Source of the DNA: Melitaea cinxia
Taxonomy: Eukaryota > Arthropoda > Insecta > Lepidoptera > Nymphalidae
Direction: 5' to 3'
DNA length: 64,000 nt
Assembly: GCF_905220565.1 (NCBI RefSeq)
Contig: NC_059398.1
Coordinates: 11,491,210 to 11,555,209, forward strand
Part shown: one piece after another, positions 33,276 through 46,100 of the stretch
Layout of the letters: each line of letters begins with the position of its first letter
Position numbering within the stretch: position 1 is the first letter of the stretch
Notes under the pieces: model-generated
What the model saw: the letters and a program-made list of their open reading frames with translations, nothing else
What the model was told of the DNA's origin: nothing
Databases searched by the model: none
Made by a program: the position numbers and the translations under genes

Positions 33276-35849
33276 AAAACTGCAATGTTTTCCATCACAT
33301 TTAAACTTTCGACATGACGACATTTAAGACCACTTTTATTATTTGAATAGCTTTGCGATCTTCGTTTCATTTGTGGTGTACTCAGTATTGTGCCTAATGA
33401 ATTTTCAAAGTCGAATTCAGCTTTTTTCTTTTAATTTTAGCTTTCGGTTTATTAATTAGTTTTATCATATTGTACCTAAAGTGTTCAAAATATAATGTAT
33501 ATAAACATAAAACAATAAATATGCAAAGTAATGACTTTATACTTTTTTTATCAGAATTCATCAGAAATAACTTTAAGGTATCATAATTGATTCGTTTAAA
33601 GTCTGAAATCCAGAAATAATGTAGTTACTATGCGGTTGTCCATCGAGAATGCGATAAAATTAAACGTGATTCACAAGCGTAGAGCCGATGACGGAGCCGC
33701 GCAAGGGTTGAATGGATAAGTGGCGCCATTGGTATAATTACTTTTGTATGACGCAAAAGACTTCGTTGTGAAACAGAAGCTTTTCCTTTAAAAGTTTTTT
33801 TCCTTTTAAAATTAGTCACAACTCTTTAAATCATATATATTTATGTACACCTATTATCTTATTATTATTAAATTTCTACTGTGCTTTAGCTATGTTACAC
33901 AGAGTAAAAGCGAAAAATTCGCAGCAAATCTTTGGGAATGACATAACATGATTTAAAAGACAGATTACACATTTCCATTTAATATTATTGTTACAGAATG
34001 TTATAAGCATCAGTGACGTAACATGTCAAACAGCAACTTAGTATGGTTATATTTACTTAGAAACTCTACAAACTCTTTGTTTGCTACAAACAACGGGGTT
34101 TATAAAGTTGTTAAGACAACGCTCAGTCAATATCATGCGAAATTTTAAGATGAAGGCGCTATATTTATTTTTTATATCAACTATTTTAATGTAAATTTAT
34201 AAATGAATATTGATTGAGCTAATATGAGACTTGCATGGATAGTCATACATTTTATTATAAATAAGACCATAACGTAAAGCAAACACTATCTGATCTATTA
34301 TAAAATCAATTTATTTACAAACACTGTTCAAATAGTAGTTAAATTAACGCAGACTTTATTTCCAAAACAAATCTATACCTACTTATTTTTAATGATAGCA
34401 TATGTATATTATTAATGATAATTTCTACTCGTGAATCAGCGACGTATACAAATAGTAAAATAATACAGGATGAGGAAAATGTTTAATCGAATACGTACTG
34501 AGATAAGCTTTAAGGTCCGGGCTTCTTCCATTCTTTATTATCCTGCATGACGTCATGGCAGCAGATTCACTATACCGTCTAAGGATGTTGGAGAACTGGT
34601 TCTCGGAACGCTCTCACGTTTCCATGAAATATATCTGTTAAACACCTGCTCTTATTCGGTCCTCCCCATTTAATTGTGAGCGTGTAGCGAGTGCAGCTAT
34701 CAATTATCATGACAGTTTATTTTTATATTCAGTCGACTCGTGAGTAATGACTTGCAAGGCGCACCGGCTAAGCCTCAACGTGTTTTAAGTTGTTCATGTT
34801 TTTATATATTAAAATAGCGGTTGGGATTGAACATTTATTTATTAATAGTATATTAAAGAGACATACTCTAGTGCTGTATTTTATGGTATTGATACTGGTT
34901 TACACAGTTTATTTGCCAAATGTGTTCAAGTTTATTTTTTATTTAATATGAACCACCAACAGAATTACATGTTTAAAAAAATACAATAAGTTATATGCTT
35001 AGGTATTAAATATATATATAGTTCCTCTTAAAGGTAGTTACAGCATGCGCTTCAGACAATTAAGCCGTCTGCTTATTCTAAAAATTTTAAACATTCAGGG
35101 TTTAAAAGAAAACATATAAAGTTAGAACTAAATAGCTATTACTATTATAAATTCAGTTGTTATTTGCCAAAATAACAAAACGAAAAAAAACCTTACTATA
35201 ATTTTTTATATTTTAAAATTTACAACCTAGTTAGCATTTGCAGTAAATATGTGTTAAGAAGTTAAAGGTAAGGTGTTTAGGGTTTTCCTTTTGTCAGCTA
35301 AGTTAATGTGTTATCAAGTTTATAATGTAGCGTTGGAAGTGGGCGTGAGTGAGTTGCCTCCCTATTATCTCCCTTATGCACGTTACGTCATGACATGATG
35401 ATATTTTAAATTAGAGAGTTATTTTATTAATTTTATTGATCACTTTAGTTAAATTTACTTTATGTACCTCGTAGCTTTTTTTAATTATTAAGTGTACTTT
35501 CTAAATATTTCAAATTTTTTTTGTACAGTACATCATGTTTGTTTATGAGTAACGTACAAATTATGCAATTACACTAATTCTGTTAACATTTATAGTTTAG
35601 CGAAAGTTAGTTGTACACTGTACACTTATAATTCAGAAATAATCAGAATGTATCTATTGTAAAGATAGTACGTAATTGAAAAAGATATAAAGTATTTAGT
35701 TAAATATTTTATAGTATTAATTGAATGAAAAAAGTTTGTTAGACTTAACAAGTTGACTTACTGTTTGTATCGTTAATTTGGTGTAGTACTGTCATTACCT
35801 TTTCTAAAGCAACTTGTTTGATTATTTATCCAAGTACACGCCCATTAAT
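33276..35849. other. Intergenic DNA; GC-richer patch at 34.5-34.8 kb
   Basis: Mostly AT-rich with no recognised repeat. At 34,500-34,800 it is richer in GC and has a CRE-type TGACGTCA (34,548-34,555). This may be conserved regulatory DNA but nothing proves it. Confidence 0.35.
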
Positions 35850-36110
35850 TATATTGCGTAGGTGCGCACACAAGCGTAGGCGCCATTGCCGATAGAAATG
35901 TACTAGTGTGCAGCAGTTTGTGATCGGCGATAATGAATTCAAAGGTCGTGCTATCACTCGAAGAGTGCCCGCTCTGACCTTGCTCCAGATCACTTGACCT
36001 TGTTCACCAAGCTAACGAGTACCGCTTATCTTATGTAGCTATGCATTAGTTTCAATGGTTGGCCCAATGCTCTTAATTAAGCGGCATTCCCTCTCGTTAC
36101 CGTCGATACC
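35850..36110. promoter_or_regulatory. Candidate enhancer with two FTZ-F1-type sites
   Basis: A unique, GC-richer block. TGACCTTG occurs at 35,975-35,982 and again at 35,995-36,002, the core CAAGGTCA on the minus strand, 20 bp (about two helical turns) apart. A GATA site (CTTATCT, near 36,028) follows. FTZ-F1 is known to act on Halloween P450 genes in Drosophila. A link to CYP306A1, about 19.6 kb away, is inference. Confidence 0.4.
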
Positions 36111-36339
36111 GAAAATGTTTTATAATACACCCAACACTTAGAATACCAAACAAACAGATTTCAAATTACTATATAAGTATACCATAGAGTAATTAATTTA
36201 GGAGCTAATGTACTGATATAGCTCGGCCGTTAGTAAATGAGGTTATTATCAGATCTGATAGAATAAAGAGAAAGTAATATGTATGTTACCAATGCAATGA
36301 ATTATAATACATAGGATTTAATTAACAAAATTAATTTTT

Positions 36340-36555
36340 AATCGACTTTATAAAAGAAAAAGTTACTCAATTAGACTGTATTTTGTATATGCTACCTCAT
36401 AACTTTTTATTTTGATGGTTCTATTTTTTATCGAAAGCTAGTCCTTTCCATGTTGTCCATTTCAATTCTCTACGAATACTTTTTGAGTTATCTAATAATA
36501 TGCACTTTTCGACGCCTGTTGAAGTCGTTTTTTTTTCGTTTGCGAACAAATACAA
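36340..36555 (-). repeat. GAAGTCGGTT-family dispersed repeat, diverged
   Basis: It opens AATCGACTTTATAAAAGAAA and closes TTGAAGTCGTTTTTT...CGTTTGCGAACAAATACAATTA, both family ends in degraded form. Confidence 0.55.
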
Positions 36556-36871
36556 TTACAGTTGATGGATTTTATTGAAATTAGATGTTTGTTACATTGT
36601 TACTGATGAACAATATTTTTAAAGACGTATTTATTGTTCTCGTTATATCTACATATATTAATTAGCACATACAATTTATATAACACATTATAGGTTTAAA
36701 TCGCCCAAGTCACACGTATCGTCGATTTCATACAGGGAAAACTTAATTTGAAGTATAGTAATTAAAAAGTTCTGATATTTATTACGTTACATTTTGTTAA
36801 CCCAAAAAACTCCTTACATGTGTTACTATTTACTCAAAGTCGCTTTGTAAATCCTGATCATTCAGATCATT

Positions 36872-37192
36872 TTAGCCTATTGCAGTCCACTGCTGGATAG
36901 GGGCCTCCAAAAGTTCACACAAAAAATGGCGTGTACATGTGTTGCCCATAGTAACTACGCTGGGCAGGCGGGTTGATGACCGCAGGGCTGGCTTTGTGGC
37001 ACCAAAGACACTGCTGCCCATCTTCGGCCTGTGTATTTCAAAGCCAGCAGTTGGATGGTTATCCCGCCATCGGTCGGCTTTATAAATTTCAAGGTGGTAG
37101 TGGAACTGTTAACACAGTTCCCTTAGTCGCCTCTTACGACACCCACGGGAAGAGAGGGGGCGGCTATATTTTTTAATGTCGTAGCCACACAG
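36872..37192 (-). mobile_element. LINE-tail/SINE-like repeat, 'CTGGGCAGG' family
   Basis: Closely matches 24,795-25,127: AGTCCACTGCTGGATAGGGG, GGGCAGGCGGGTTGATGACC, GGATGGTTATCCCGCCATCG, ACACCCACGGGAAGAGAGGG. It contains a small local duplication (AACTGTTAACACAGTTCC) near 37,105. Confidence 0.8.
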
Positions 37193-37396
37193 CAAAATTA
37201 TCAATAAATATTTTTTATCGACAAATATAAATTGTATGTTTTATTTATCAAGAAACATATTTAATTTTACTCTGAAAAGCTTTTTAACTGCCTCAGAATT
37301 AATTTCAGTTCAGTAACTAACAATTAGGAGAAAACAAAAAAAAAACAATAAGTACAATACTATATTTTAAGTTGAACTAAAAAGAAACATAGTATA

Positions 37397-37637
37397 CTAG
37401 CTGACCTGGCGAACTTTGTATCACCTTATTTTTTTTCTGAAATATAATAATAACATAATATATCAAAATAAAATATAGCCTATCTTTTAAGTTGGATCAA
37501 ACTGCACACGGTGTGCAAATTTGACTAAAATCGGTTAAGTAGTTTAGGAGTCCATTGAGGACAAACATTGTGACACGAGATTTATATATATTAAGACGAG
37601 ATTTATATATATTAAGACGAGATTTATATATATTAAG
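37397..37637 (-). mobile_element. Helitron-like short element with triplicated terminus
   Basis: CTAG at 37,397-37,400 follows host A. The interior is a diverged GTCAGCTAG-family body (CTGACCTGGCGAACTTTGTA). Its outer 5' end is present three times as exact 21-bp units starting at 37,575, 37,596 and 37,617. Confidence 0.65.
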
Positions 37638-39044
37638 ATAAGATAATACTTATTCTTTAAAAAATGTTAAGTTCCAACAATTCAGATCCAATTCTGTAAG
37701 ATATTTTATTAGATGTAACTTTTTAAAGAGCGTACTATTCTCGATTCTTAAACCAAAATGTATTTTTTTCGTTTTTTATTTTCTGAATTATAATTGAGTT
37801 GCTATCCACGCGCTAATTGAGTAGCAGCACGCCATCCACCGCGCCTCTGGTGTATCTACCTAAGTCAAATTATTTACTTACTTGTAGCTCATTAACATAT
37901 TGTCCGATTTCATTCACTATTTTCTTAGCGGAAAGAAGATGTTTTAAAGATTATCTTATAAATATTTTAGCAAGAACGACAAATTAATGTATATAAGCAG
38001 TGAATATGTAGTATGGCACGATATGTACATACCTATAGTTTTAGATAAATAAATTATAAGTATTTTATGTTTGTTATATTTTTTATGTTACGTTACACGT
38101 AGATACTAATATATTTTATTATAAAGTTTTCATCCAAAGGTAGCCTGGAAAATATTGATTCAGATTTTTTTTTCAATAAGCCTCCTACTTTACTACTTAC
38201 TTGATTGTACTTTTCTTGATTTTTTAATTTTTTGTGTATTATATAAAGTATGAAAAAATAATGATAGACATTACCTCCCTTCAGCTATTTAAGTTCGCAA
38301 AATTTGAAACCCCGAATGTATAGGTATCGATGAACTTACGGTTCATCTGAAGTTACTGTACATACTTTGTCTAATCGGCTTAATGAAAAGAATAGCAGTA
38401 GCGTATAATTTCTATAAAGTCGTAGGTACAGTTTGTTGAAAAATAATAATGTGTACGAAATGACGTCAAATAACTATTCAATCGATATATGAGACAATAT
38501 ATCTTTAAATCTACTAATATATGTTATATTGCTATTATTTGTAATATTACTATTCGGTTTAATATTTGTTTAATTTGTCAAGTAGGTAAAAAAAAATCAC
38601 GTAAAAACTAATGTTTGCGACCTAACTACATTATCTGTTGCTTATATGAGTTCTAAATTACCGCAGCACAAAAAGGGTACGGGAGGAATTATTCTTGTAT
38701 AATACACATGAAAGGATTTTGTAAATTAGGGTATGAGAAGGTTGCAAAAAATAAGCACCTAATTTTTTATAGGTAATTTAAAATTCGGATTATGGTTTAA
38801 TGAAGACGCTTACCTGGTTATTTATATAAAGTGTATTCAATTACTAACTGCGTTCCTTCAAATGAGAGATTCTGTAGATGTTATACAATTACTTCTGCAT
38901 ACCCGTCCAATACTATTTTGTTTGCCCTAAAAACGTCGATAAATACCTGTATAATCAATACCTGTATATACAAGTGTATTAGGTCGAAAGTAACAATTCA
39001 TTCAGTACTCGAATAAATGTATTTTTTATGAAACGTGAGCCCAC
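37638..39044. other. AT-rich intergenic DNA, nothing recognised
   Basis: No gene or known repeat supported. A CRE-like TGACGTCA lies at 38,461. Confidence 0.5.
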
Positions 39045-39310
39045 CTATGCGTCGTGTATAGTTTCTAGCTTTTTGCGAGCATATCGTGCTCCCCACCCCC
39101 GGTGTGGGGCGTGAAAGCACTGCGATCGTGTGCAGGCGTAGCTAAGTATGTCACGCAGGTCGACGAACGCCGGCCTAGACCCACATACTGCAATTGGGGC
39201 ACAATCAGCGACAGTACAGCGAGCGCATTGACCCCGCGCGGTGAAATGCCCATCTTTCTCCTTTACACTCTTTCTCTCAACGTCGGCACTTAGCGACGGC
39301 TTTCCCATCG
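39045..39310. promoter_or_regulatory. GC-rich island
   Basis: About 265 bp with high GC and CpG, and open frames on several strands that look unrelated to any family. It contains a small CCCCAC...GTGGGG hairpin near 39,094. The overlapping minus frames of 87 and 62 codons cannot both be real, and I call neither. Confidence 0.4.
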
Positions 39311-40537
39311 CCTTGTCGACTCTCCAGTGCTTCGCTTGTCTTTAACGTAGGGAAGTTGTTTGAAAGTACTAATTTTATATAAACATAGTAGTACTGTTTC
39401 GTTATAAGATAAAATAGGTATGATATGGAATTGTAACTAATAACTTTCACAGTATTCAAACTTTCGAAACGTAACCACGTATAACAATAAACAAAACCAT
39501 CTTTCGTCTTTACGCCTTGAATATATGTACGTTATATAGAGATATCGTGTTACATTGTCAATGTTTTTAATTTCTCTCGGGGATACCGATTGCATGTCGC
39601 CATCCGAACTATTTAACGGAAATGACACATATGAAACTGTCATTAAAATATCAACTAATACGAGGTAAATTTTTTGCTCTAGGTACTTACTGGTATTTAA
39701 TGCGATGAGATACAAGCAACCGCTATAAATTATCTCAAACGAACGCTGCGCGTGTATGGCTCGTGAACAGTGAGTTACGCGCGATGCACGTAAGCACAAT
39801 AAACATTAATATTATTTCCTTTTCACTTTCATGTAAATGGACCAAGAATATATTTTCTGTTTTTGATGAGGTCTTTTAGTTTTTGTTTACGTAGCTAATT
39901 TGTAAACATTTCTCTATGTAAGTAAAAATTAATCGCCCAAACGTATGTGTATATTCTTTATTGCACTTAAAAAAAACAATTACAAGTCATTTTTACAAAG
40001 GATGTTGGCAAGGGCGAACAATTATCGATAAAACAAAAAACGATCTCTTACAGAGATAACTCTGTAAGACATCTCTACCAGTCTATTCATGGTGGTGAGA
40101 AATGATGTTACCGCGGGACTCATAAGCGCAATTGTGATAAAGTGAAAAAAAAAAAAAACTGAACAAGGTTAAAAATAATAAATGTATGTACGCGTATATC
40201 TCCCGAACAGCACCAAATTGGATTTTTTAAAATTTTTGTGTTCGTTATTGTCAGAACAAGATTTGTGTAAAACTAAAATTAAAAAAAAAATATTCTATCA
40301 ATAATTCTATTTGAACATAAAATTGTAAGGTAGTAAAAATTAATTGCAATGGATCGCTTCATAAAAAATAAATATCTGTGTCTGTTAATTAAGACATTTT
40401 AGCATAATGTTAATATTCAGAAAAAGTACGTAAAATGAATTTGCGAGTTGATTACAATTAAAATAATATTAATATTTCTGATAACAACATTTTTTAAATT
40501 ATATCTCTCTGAAGGACTGCTTTTATTGCTATTTAAT
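39311..40537. other. AT-rich intergenic DNA, nothing recognised
   Basis: The 120-codon minus frame at 39,437-39,799 has no recognisable domain and biased, low-complexity content. I do not call it a gene. Confidence 0.45.
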
Positions 40538-40702
40538 GAAGGACCGGACCGGACATGTCCGATCTGGACCGGATGAGATATGTAACGCAGAAGATTTGAC
40601 TGAACCTGATCAGGATGAGATGAGATTTCCTGATCGGGTCCAGATCAATCATCTGCGTTACATACCTTTCTTGGTCCGCGTCGAGTATGCCCGGGCCGGT
40701 CC
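40538..40702. repeat. GACC-rich imperfect inverted repeat (165 bp)
   Basis: The left arm starts AGGACCGG and the right arm ends CCGGTCCT. Both contain the complementary pair TATGTAACGCAGA / TCTGCGTTACATA, and the centre has CCTGATCAGG. Roughly 75 nt per arm pair imperfectly. The base composition is far from that of the flanks. I recognise no named element; a MITE or foldback element is possible. Confidence 0.6.
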
Positions 40703-41078
40703 TTTTAAAAAATACGAATGTATATTTTTGAAAAAATTGTTTAATAAAAAAAAGTGAATTGAAATTATATGTTACTTAACATAATTATTATTATATTTAT
40801 TTCCGTTTATTTTTTCCAATGAATTATTTATTTTTATTTTTACTTTAAATATCAATTATTTTTGTTTATTTTTATATTGTTAATTACCTAATTGTTATTA
40901 TGAATTAAATTTTATTTATTATCTTCTATAAATTAACTACTAATTAACTACTTTCTACTTACGACTGCTCCACAGTGTAGAAATGGACTCTATGTTAGAC
41001 TGTCCTGATAACTGATATACTAAGTGCGCTTAAAAACATCGATAGCGCGATTCAGGCTCAGTTCGCGTAATTTCTGTC
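40703..41078. other. AT-rich spacer
   Basis: Very AT-rich; nothing recognised. Confidence 0.5.
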
Positions 41079-41320
41079 AGGCTATCCTGATCTGGACCAG
41101 ACCTGGTCCTGATGCAGTTATGTCTTACCATACTTGATTATGTTTTACACCAGGCTATCTTTATCTGGACCGGACCAGGTCCTGATCCAGTATGCCTTAC
41201 CAAACTTGATTATATTAGGCTATCCTTGTCTGGACCAGACCTGGTCCTGATAGAGCTCTGGATCTGGCATGCCTCATTCCATCCTGATTCGGTCCAGATA
41301 CTTGATCTGGTTTGTGCCTG
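41079..41320. repeat. GACC-rich palindromic tandem repeat (about 73/65 bp)
   Basis: AGGCTATC recurs at 41,079, 41,152 and 41,217, opening three similar units of 73 and 65 bp and a partial one. Each has a palindromic core such as GGACCAGACCTGGTCC, then CCTGATxxAG and TTACCAxACTTGATTAT. The words GATCTGGACC and CCTGATC are shared with the inverted repeat at 40,538. Confidence 0.65.
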
Positions 41321-42059
41321 TCTTTTTTTCTAGTCGGGTGAAAAAATCAATTAAATGATAATGGAAAATATTATATTAGTGTTTTTTTATTGAGTTATTT
41401 ATTAGTGCATACAAAAAAGTTATAACGTTTTAATTGTCCGTTTCTAACTTATAAACCAAAAAAATAAAGTTAGAATATGTAATAATAATGAACAAGAGCG
41501 AACGGAAAAGAAAGTAAAAATGAGCACAATGATATAAATAAGAACTAAGCTAACATGTTGTGAATCGAGAAACGTGTGCAAGCGAACGCAGTGATTCACC
41601 TCTTCTAGGGAGAAAAAGTGATTGCAATCCGACTGGAAACTTCGGTTTTGGAGCGAGTATTGTCTCCCGTGCTGTCTCGCGTTCTCGCTACTTGATGCAG
41701 TTGAATCACATTTTTCCCTACTTCTTCACTTTCTTCCTGTGTATACTTTCTAGGCTTTATTGTGAAACGTCTACGATTTCTAATGTAGCATTAGTGCAAG
41801 TTTTTCTTTCTTGCAATGAAAACGAGATGATTATAAATCCATGACCGTGTCGATTAGTTAGTTAAATATACAATATTGTTAAGGGAGAAGTATGATATTG
41901 CCAGTATACAAAATGACCCGCCTCTCTTTATCTATTATTTCGCTTTGTTACCTCCGTATTTAGGTTGCAATCTATATGAAGGCTTGCTCTGGAAATCTGC
42001 ATAGACGGATGTTGGTGCTATTAGATATTGTAAGTTTCTCTATCGGAGAAACTTTTGGT
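41321..42059. other. Intergenic DNA, nothing firm
   Basis: The 94-codon frame at 41,560-41,844 has no recognisable homology and I do not call it. Confidence 0.4.
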
Positions 42060-42310
42060 TCGAGTTAAGTGTGTCGGGCCGCGGGCCCGGCGATTCGTGG
42101 TCGTGCACCCACGGAAATGGGTTCGCGACAATAAGCTATAAAACGTGTCTATGTAGGTCATCGCCGAGTGTCGCGGGCGCGGGATAGTCGTCTACTGATC
42201 GTTAACCGAGCACTATGCAAATCTGTAGGAACTTTCTTCCGCCGCGGCGGTGACTGCCACGCGGTCGTTGTATCGATTTCACCGGAGCAGGAGATCATAA
42301 TCGTCAACCC
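42060..42310. promoter_or_regulatory. GC-rich island
   Basis: CpG-rich (GTCGGGCCGCGGGCCCGGCG and CGAGTGTCGCGGGCGCGGG). No coding family is recognised. It may be a promoter or first exon. Confidence 0.4.
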
Positions 42311-42639
42311 GAAACTTACATATAGACAAAGTTATTTGTTTTGTATATTAGAATTTGCAACTTTTCCATTTTTTTTTAATTTAGAACATAATGTTGTAGT
42401 GTTATGGATAAAGATATCTAGTGCTATTTAGTAACAATTGTTTTTTATACATTTTTTCCTATATACTAAGATAACAATTTGTTTGATTTTAAAAAGTTTT
42501 AACTAAAAAAAAATATTTATATTAATCAACAAACTTGTTACATGAAAATTTGTCTTATTGCAAAATATACGTGATTTATGTTTTTTGTGGCTAGGTTGAA
42601 CCAATATGTGGATGACCAACTGGTTGTACGCTCTTAGTT

Positions 42640-42800
42640 TCGGAGGTGGTCGAACCACGACCCGCGCAATACGGCTCGACGAGGTGCGGGCACGCGGGCG
42701 CTGCTGTGCTAACCTACTTGGCGTGCGTTGATCTCTTTGTTTGTAAACATGGCGTCGCCGTCGACGCTGCTGTCCACTACAACTTCCACGCCACGCTACA
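42640..42800. promoter_or_regulatory. GC-rich island
   Basis: About 160 bp, CpG-rich, 340 bp after the previous island. The 64-codon frame in it is not recognisable. Confidence 0.35.
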
Positions 42801-42959
42801 CCGAATTTCCATTTTAATCACTTATACTCACATAACGTAGATATATTTAGATATAATTAATAGGTGTAGATGAAAATAAATATTTGCTTCAATACATATA
42901 AATTATTTAATTACGGTATTAATAAAAAATAGTAATATAATAAACATGTACGAGTATAA

Positions 42960-43170
42960 CATAGGTACACATACGGTCGTCTGTTCCTACGGTAAGCAAC
43001 TTAAGGCTTGTGTTATAGCCGACCGATATGGCTACATTTTTTTTATAAATACATATAAAAAACACTCATTTATAAGGAAATACATATATCACAATCGAGG
43101 CAGGAATCGAGCCTGTAACCACCGGAAACATAGCATTTAAAAAGTCACTGCTAAGTGTGCCAACGGGCAA
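42960..43170 (-). mobile_element. SINE fragment with tRNA-like box B
   Basis: On the minus strand it reads GCCCGTTGGCACACTTAGCA then a box-B-like GGCTCGATTCCTG, the head of a tRNA-derived SINE. A diverged body follows leftwards. I am unsure of its left boundary. Confidence 0.45.
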
Positions 43171-46100
43171 CGGGCTAAAATAAATTTACAATATGGTATC
43201 AACAAATCCTTAAAATAATCTACTAATTAATCTTAAGCGATAGCTATGGTAAATAAATAGTTTTTGAAACTAATTGTTAATTTATATAAATGTGATAAAC
43301 TTTTTATATATTATAGTCCACTTTGTTATTTAAGTGTTTCGTCAAGGTATTTGTTTTTTTTTGGTTATAATTTACATAAAAGGTAAAGTGCGTACGTTTA
43401 CTCTATACCAAAAATATTCCATGTCAAGCAATAATATAAAAATTACGAGAGGCTGTAATTGAAGTAAACGAGTTATGTTTAAAGCGTCTAAATATAAATA
43501 ATTCAAAACTAAATAGCTTTAAACAAAAGCGTTTACAATTATATTAAAGATCTTAGTAGCGGTTTCTTATCTTAGTGCTTAAAGAGAATTAATAAAATAC
43601 TTGAAAGTTTAAGCGGAATAATACTTTGTACCATTATTATTGTTATTTGGTAAATAAAATAAAACAAAGTATACCGTTAACCTTGATATGTGACGAGACT
43701 TGTCAGTTTTCAGTCCACAGTTGGTTTTGTTTTATAGTCCACTTTGAAATGTCAGGACTGGCGAAACTTATAATAACGATCTTGGATTTTTTAAAGCAAC
43801 AAAACTTTATCATTTCTTTATTGTTCGGTACCTATTATCTTACGGTTAATTACTCAAACTACACATTTTTATTTAATAATGAAAAAGAAAAATAATTAAA
43901 TGGCCATTTTTAGACCTAAAATTGTTATAGTGTTACTATACCTAAGTATTGTAGTAGCAGTATGAGTAAAATTTAATAAACTTTGTATCTAGGATACATT
44001 TGAGAGGTCTTATTAGCTAAATACTAAGCTACATTGTTCTAACATCAGAACACTTCGTGCGTATAATATATAAGTCGTTCGCAAGATTTGACCTCAATAC
44101 TTGACTATTTATGCTCACGACGAAGCTGATATAACTTGTCAGATATTCAATGAACACTTACAGGTAAACACAGTACAGTTTCTCTATAAATTCTTTTATA
44201 TTTTTTTCTTATATTGTTACAATTACTTCGTAAGCAATCTCGGTATAAAATGTGGAAAATATATCTTTCCAGAGCTTTCTTCCATCATAGACTAGCGATA
44301 TGACTGACTAGCTAGGCAAATAATTCTTACGTCGACATGATGCTTGTAAATATTAGTTGCGCGATATTTGCCTCCCCAAACAAATATTACAACATATCCT
44401 TTTAGGTTTTGTTTGGACATGCGTGCAAAACGAATAGGTGCTAAAAATGTGGTTTAATTGGTTGTAAGTGTGATGAAATAGTTTTATATTATATTAAATG
44501 ATTTTATTTAGTGTTTATTTTTTGTTAATTGCCTATTTTTAAACATAAGAATTTGTAAGCTATTATTACGACAGTATGACAATGACTGATGTACATTGAA
44601 TAGCTATATTATTAAAAAGTACTCATATTATCCTTCTATTCGTTTGTTAAAAAGGATTCAAATACATATCATTCAACAATATAAATAGTGGTACACAGGC
44701 GATATTGTATCGGTTGCTATAAATAGTAAAGTGATCCACGTGTACGTTAGGAATTCTAGGAATCTTTGTGAATATTGTGCAACACCTGCCCCGACGTCAG
44801 GGTAAAAACCTAGAATACATTGCCCTCATCTCCATGGCTATCTTTTTTAAATAAAACAAAAACTAAAAGAGGAAAGATGTGTGCACGGGATGCGAACATT
44901 CTAGACTGGAGTGGATGAAAAAGGAATAAAATGATCTAGTCTGTTCAGTGGCCCCAGGTGAAGTAGACGACCGAAGTCGACGGCCACGGACATAGCCCAA
45001 GTTGATATGCGGTCGACAGTAAAAGAGGATGTAGACTAGCTTTGATTGTGATTACTTCGTTGCGCCCATTGACAAGAGAGCTCATTAGATCCTATTGATA
45101 CTGAGTGTTGCGAACTTGCGACCGCGCCGCGCGCTTTAATCAAAATAGGCTTTTATTGAGACGAGTCTTTGGCAGATATAAATGTAAAATAAAATACATA
45201 TGATGAATACTCACAATTGAGTGAAATTGCAGACTCCAAAAATGTGGTTACTCGATTATTATTTCAAACGATTTACTAGTTACACGCTTACCATATATTT
45301 ATTTATATACGCAATAAAAAACCATAATATACAATAATATTTACACAAAATTTCATAAATGAAAATAAAGTACTGTTAAAAAAAATGAGTATTTTCAAAG
45401 ATCACAATTTGCCAGTCACATTCTTTACGTAGTTGTTACGAAGAAAATGTTAAAATTATGTATATGAGGATAAGCAGTGATTGTATTTTTATCTCAACTA
45501 GGAACTAGTAAAAAGTTGAATAAACCCATTTTTCGTTACAATTTTCTTCGTGGTTTGTCCTGCTTGATTCGTTCGTGCCGATAATGTGTAAATGTCCTTT
45601 CAAGTGTTCGGAGGCAAGCTGTGCGGGCGTCTACCTCATGTTAACCTTGCATTGTGTCAGTAACACTGGTCGCTGGATAACTGTACGGTGGTTGAATGAA
45701 AATAGAAAAAAAAAGACCTCGATAATTCTGGAGAGTCAGGACTCAGAGCCTTCGAGGCGGCTCGTCAGCTGCTGTAATTACATATGGATAATCGAATTGT
45801 GTTAAAAGGTTTTCAATTTTTAATTTAGGTTTTCATGATAAAACAAGAATTTTCACTGATATGACTATTGTTAGTCATCATATGCATATAAAAATTTAGG
45901 AATTCTCAGGTATTTCTGATTTTTTTAAATACCATGGTATCTTTAACTTGAATTTTTGTGTAATGCATTTTATTTCTATAGGATTAAGTTAACTAGAAAA
46001 GCATTTTCTGTAGTTTAAAGGGTTTTTCTCGTACAGCTTGTATTTGTGCCATTTCAAAAGTATATTTGTTATTTATTATTAGATTATTTGAGTAAGAGAT

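Noticed and set aside
34548..34555. CRE palindromes TGACGTCA (also at 38,461)
   Set aside because: An 8-bp palindrome is expected about once in a window of this size, so two are not evidence of function.
36973..37176. 67-codon frame with SACVFQSQQLDGYPAIGRLY
   Set aside because: The same peptide occurs in the copies at 7,635 and 54,402; it is translation of a dispersed repeat.
39437..39799. 120-codon minus-strand open frame
   Set aside because: No recognisable domain, and no neighbouring exons, start context or homology that I can see. Probably chance.
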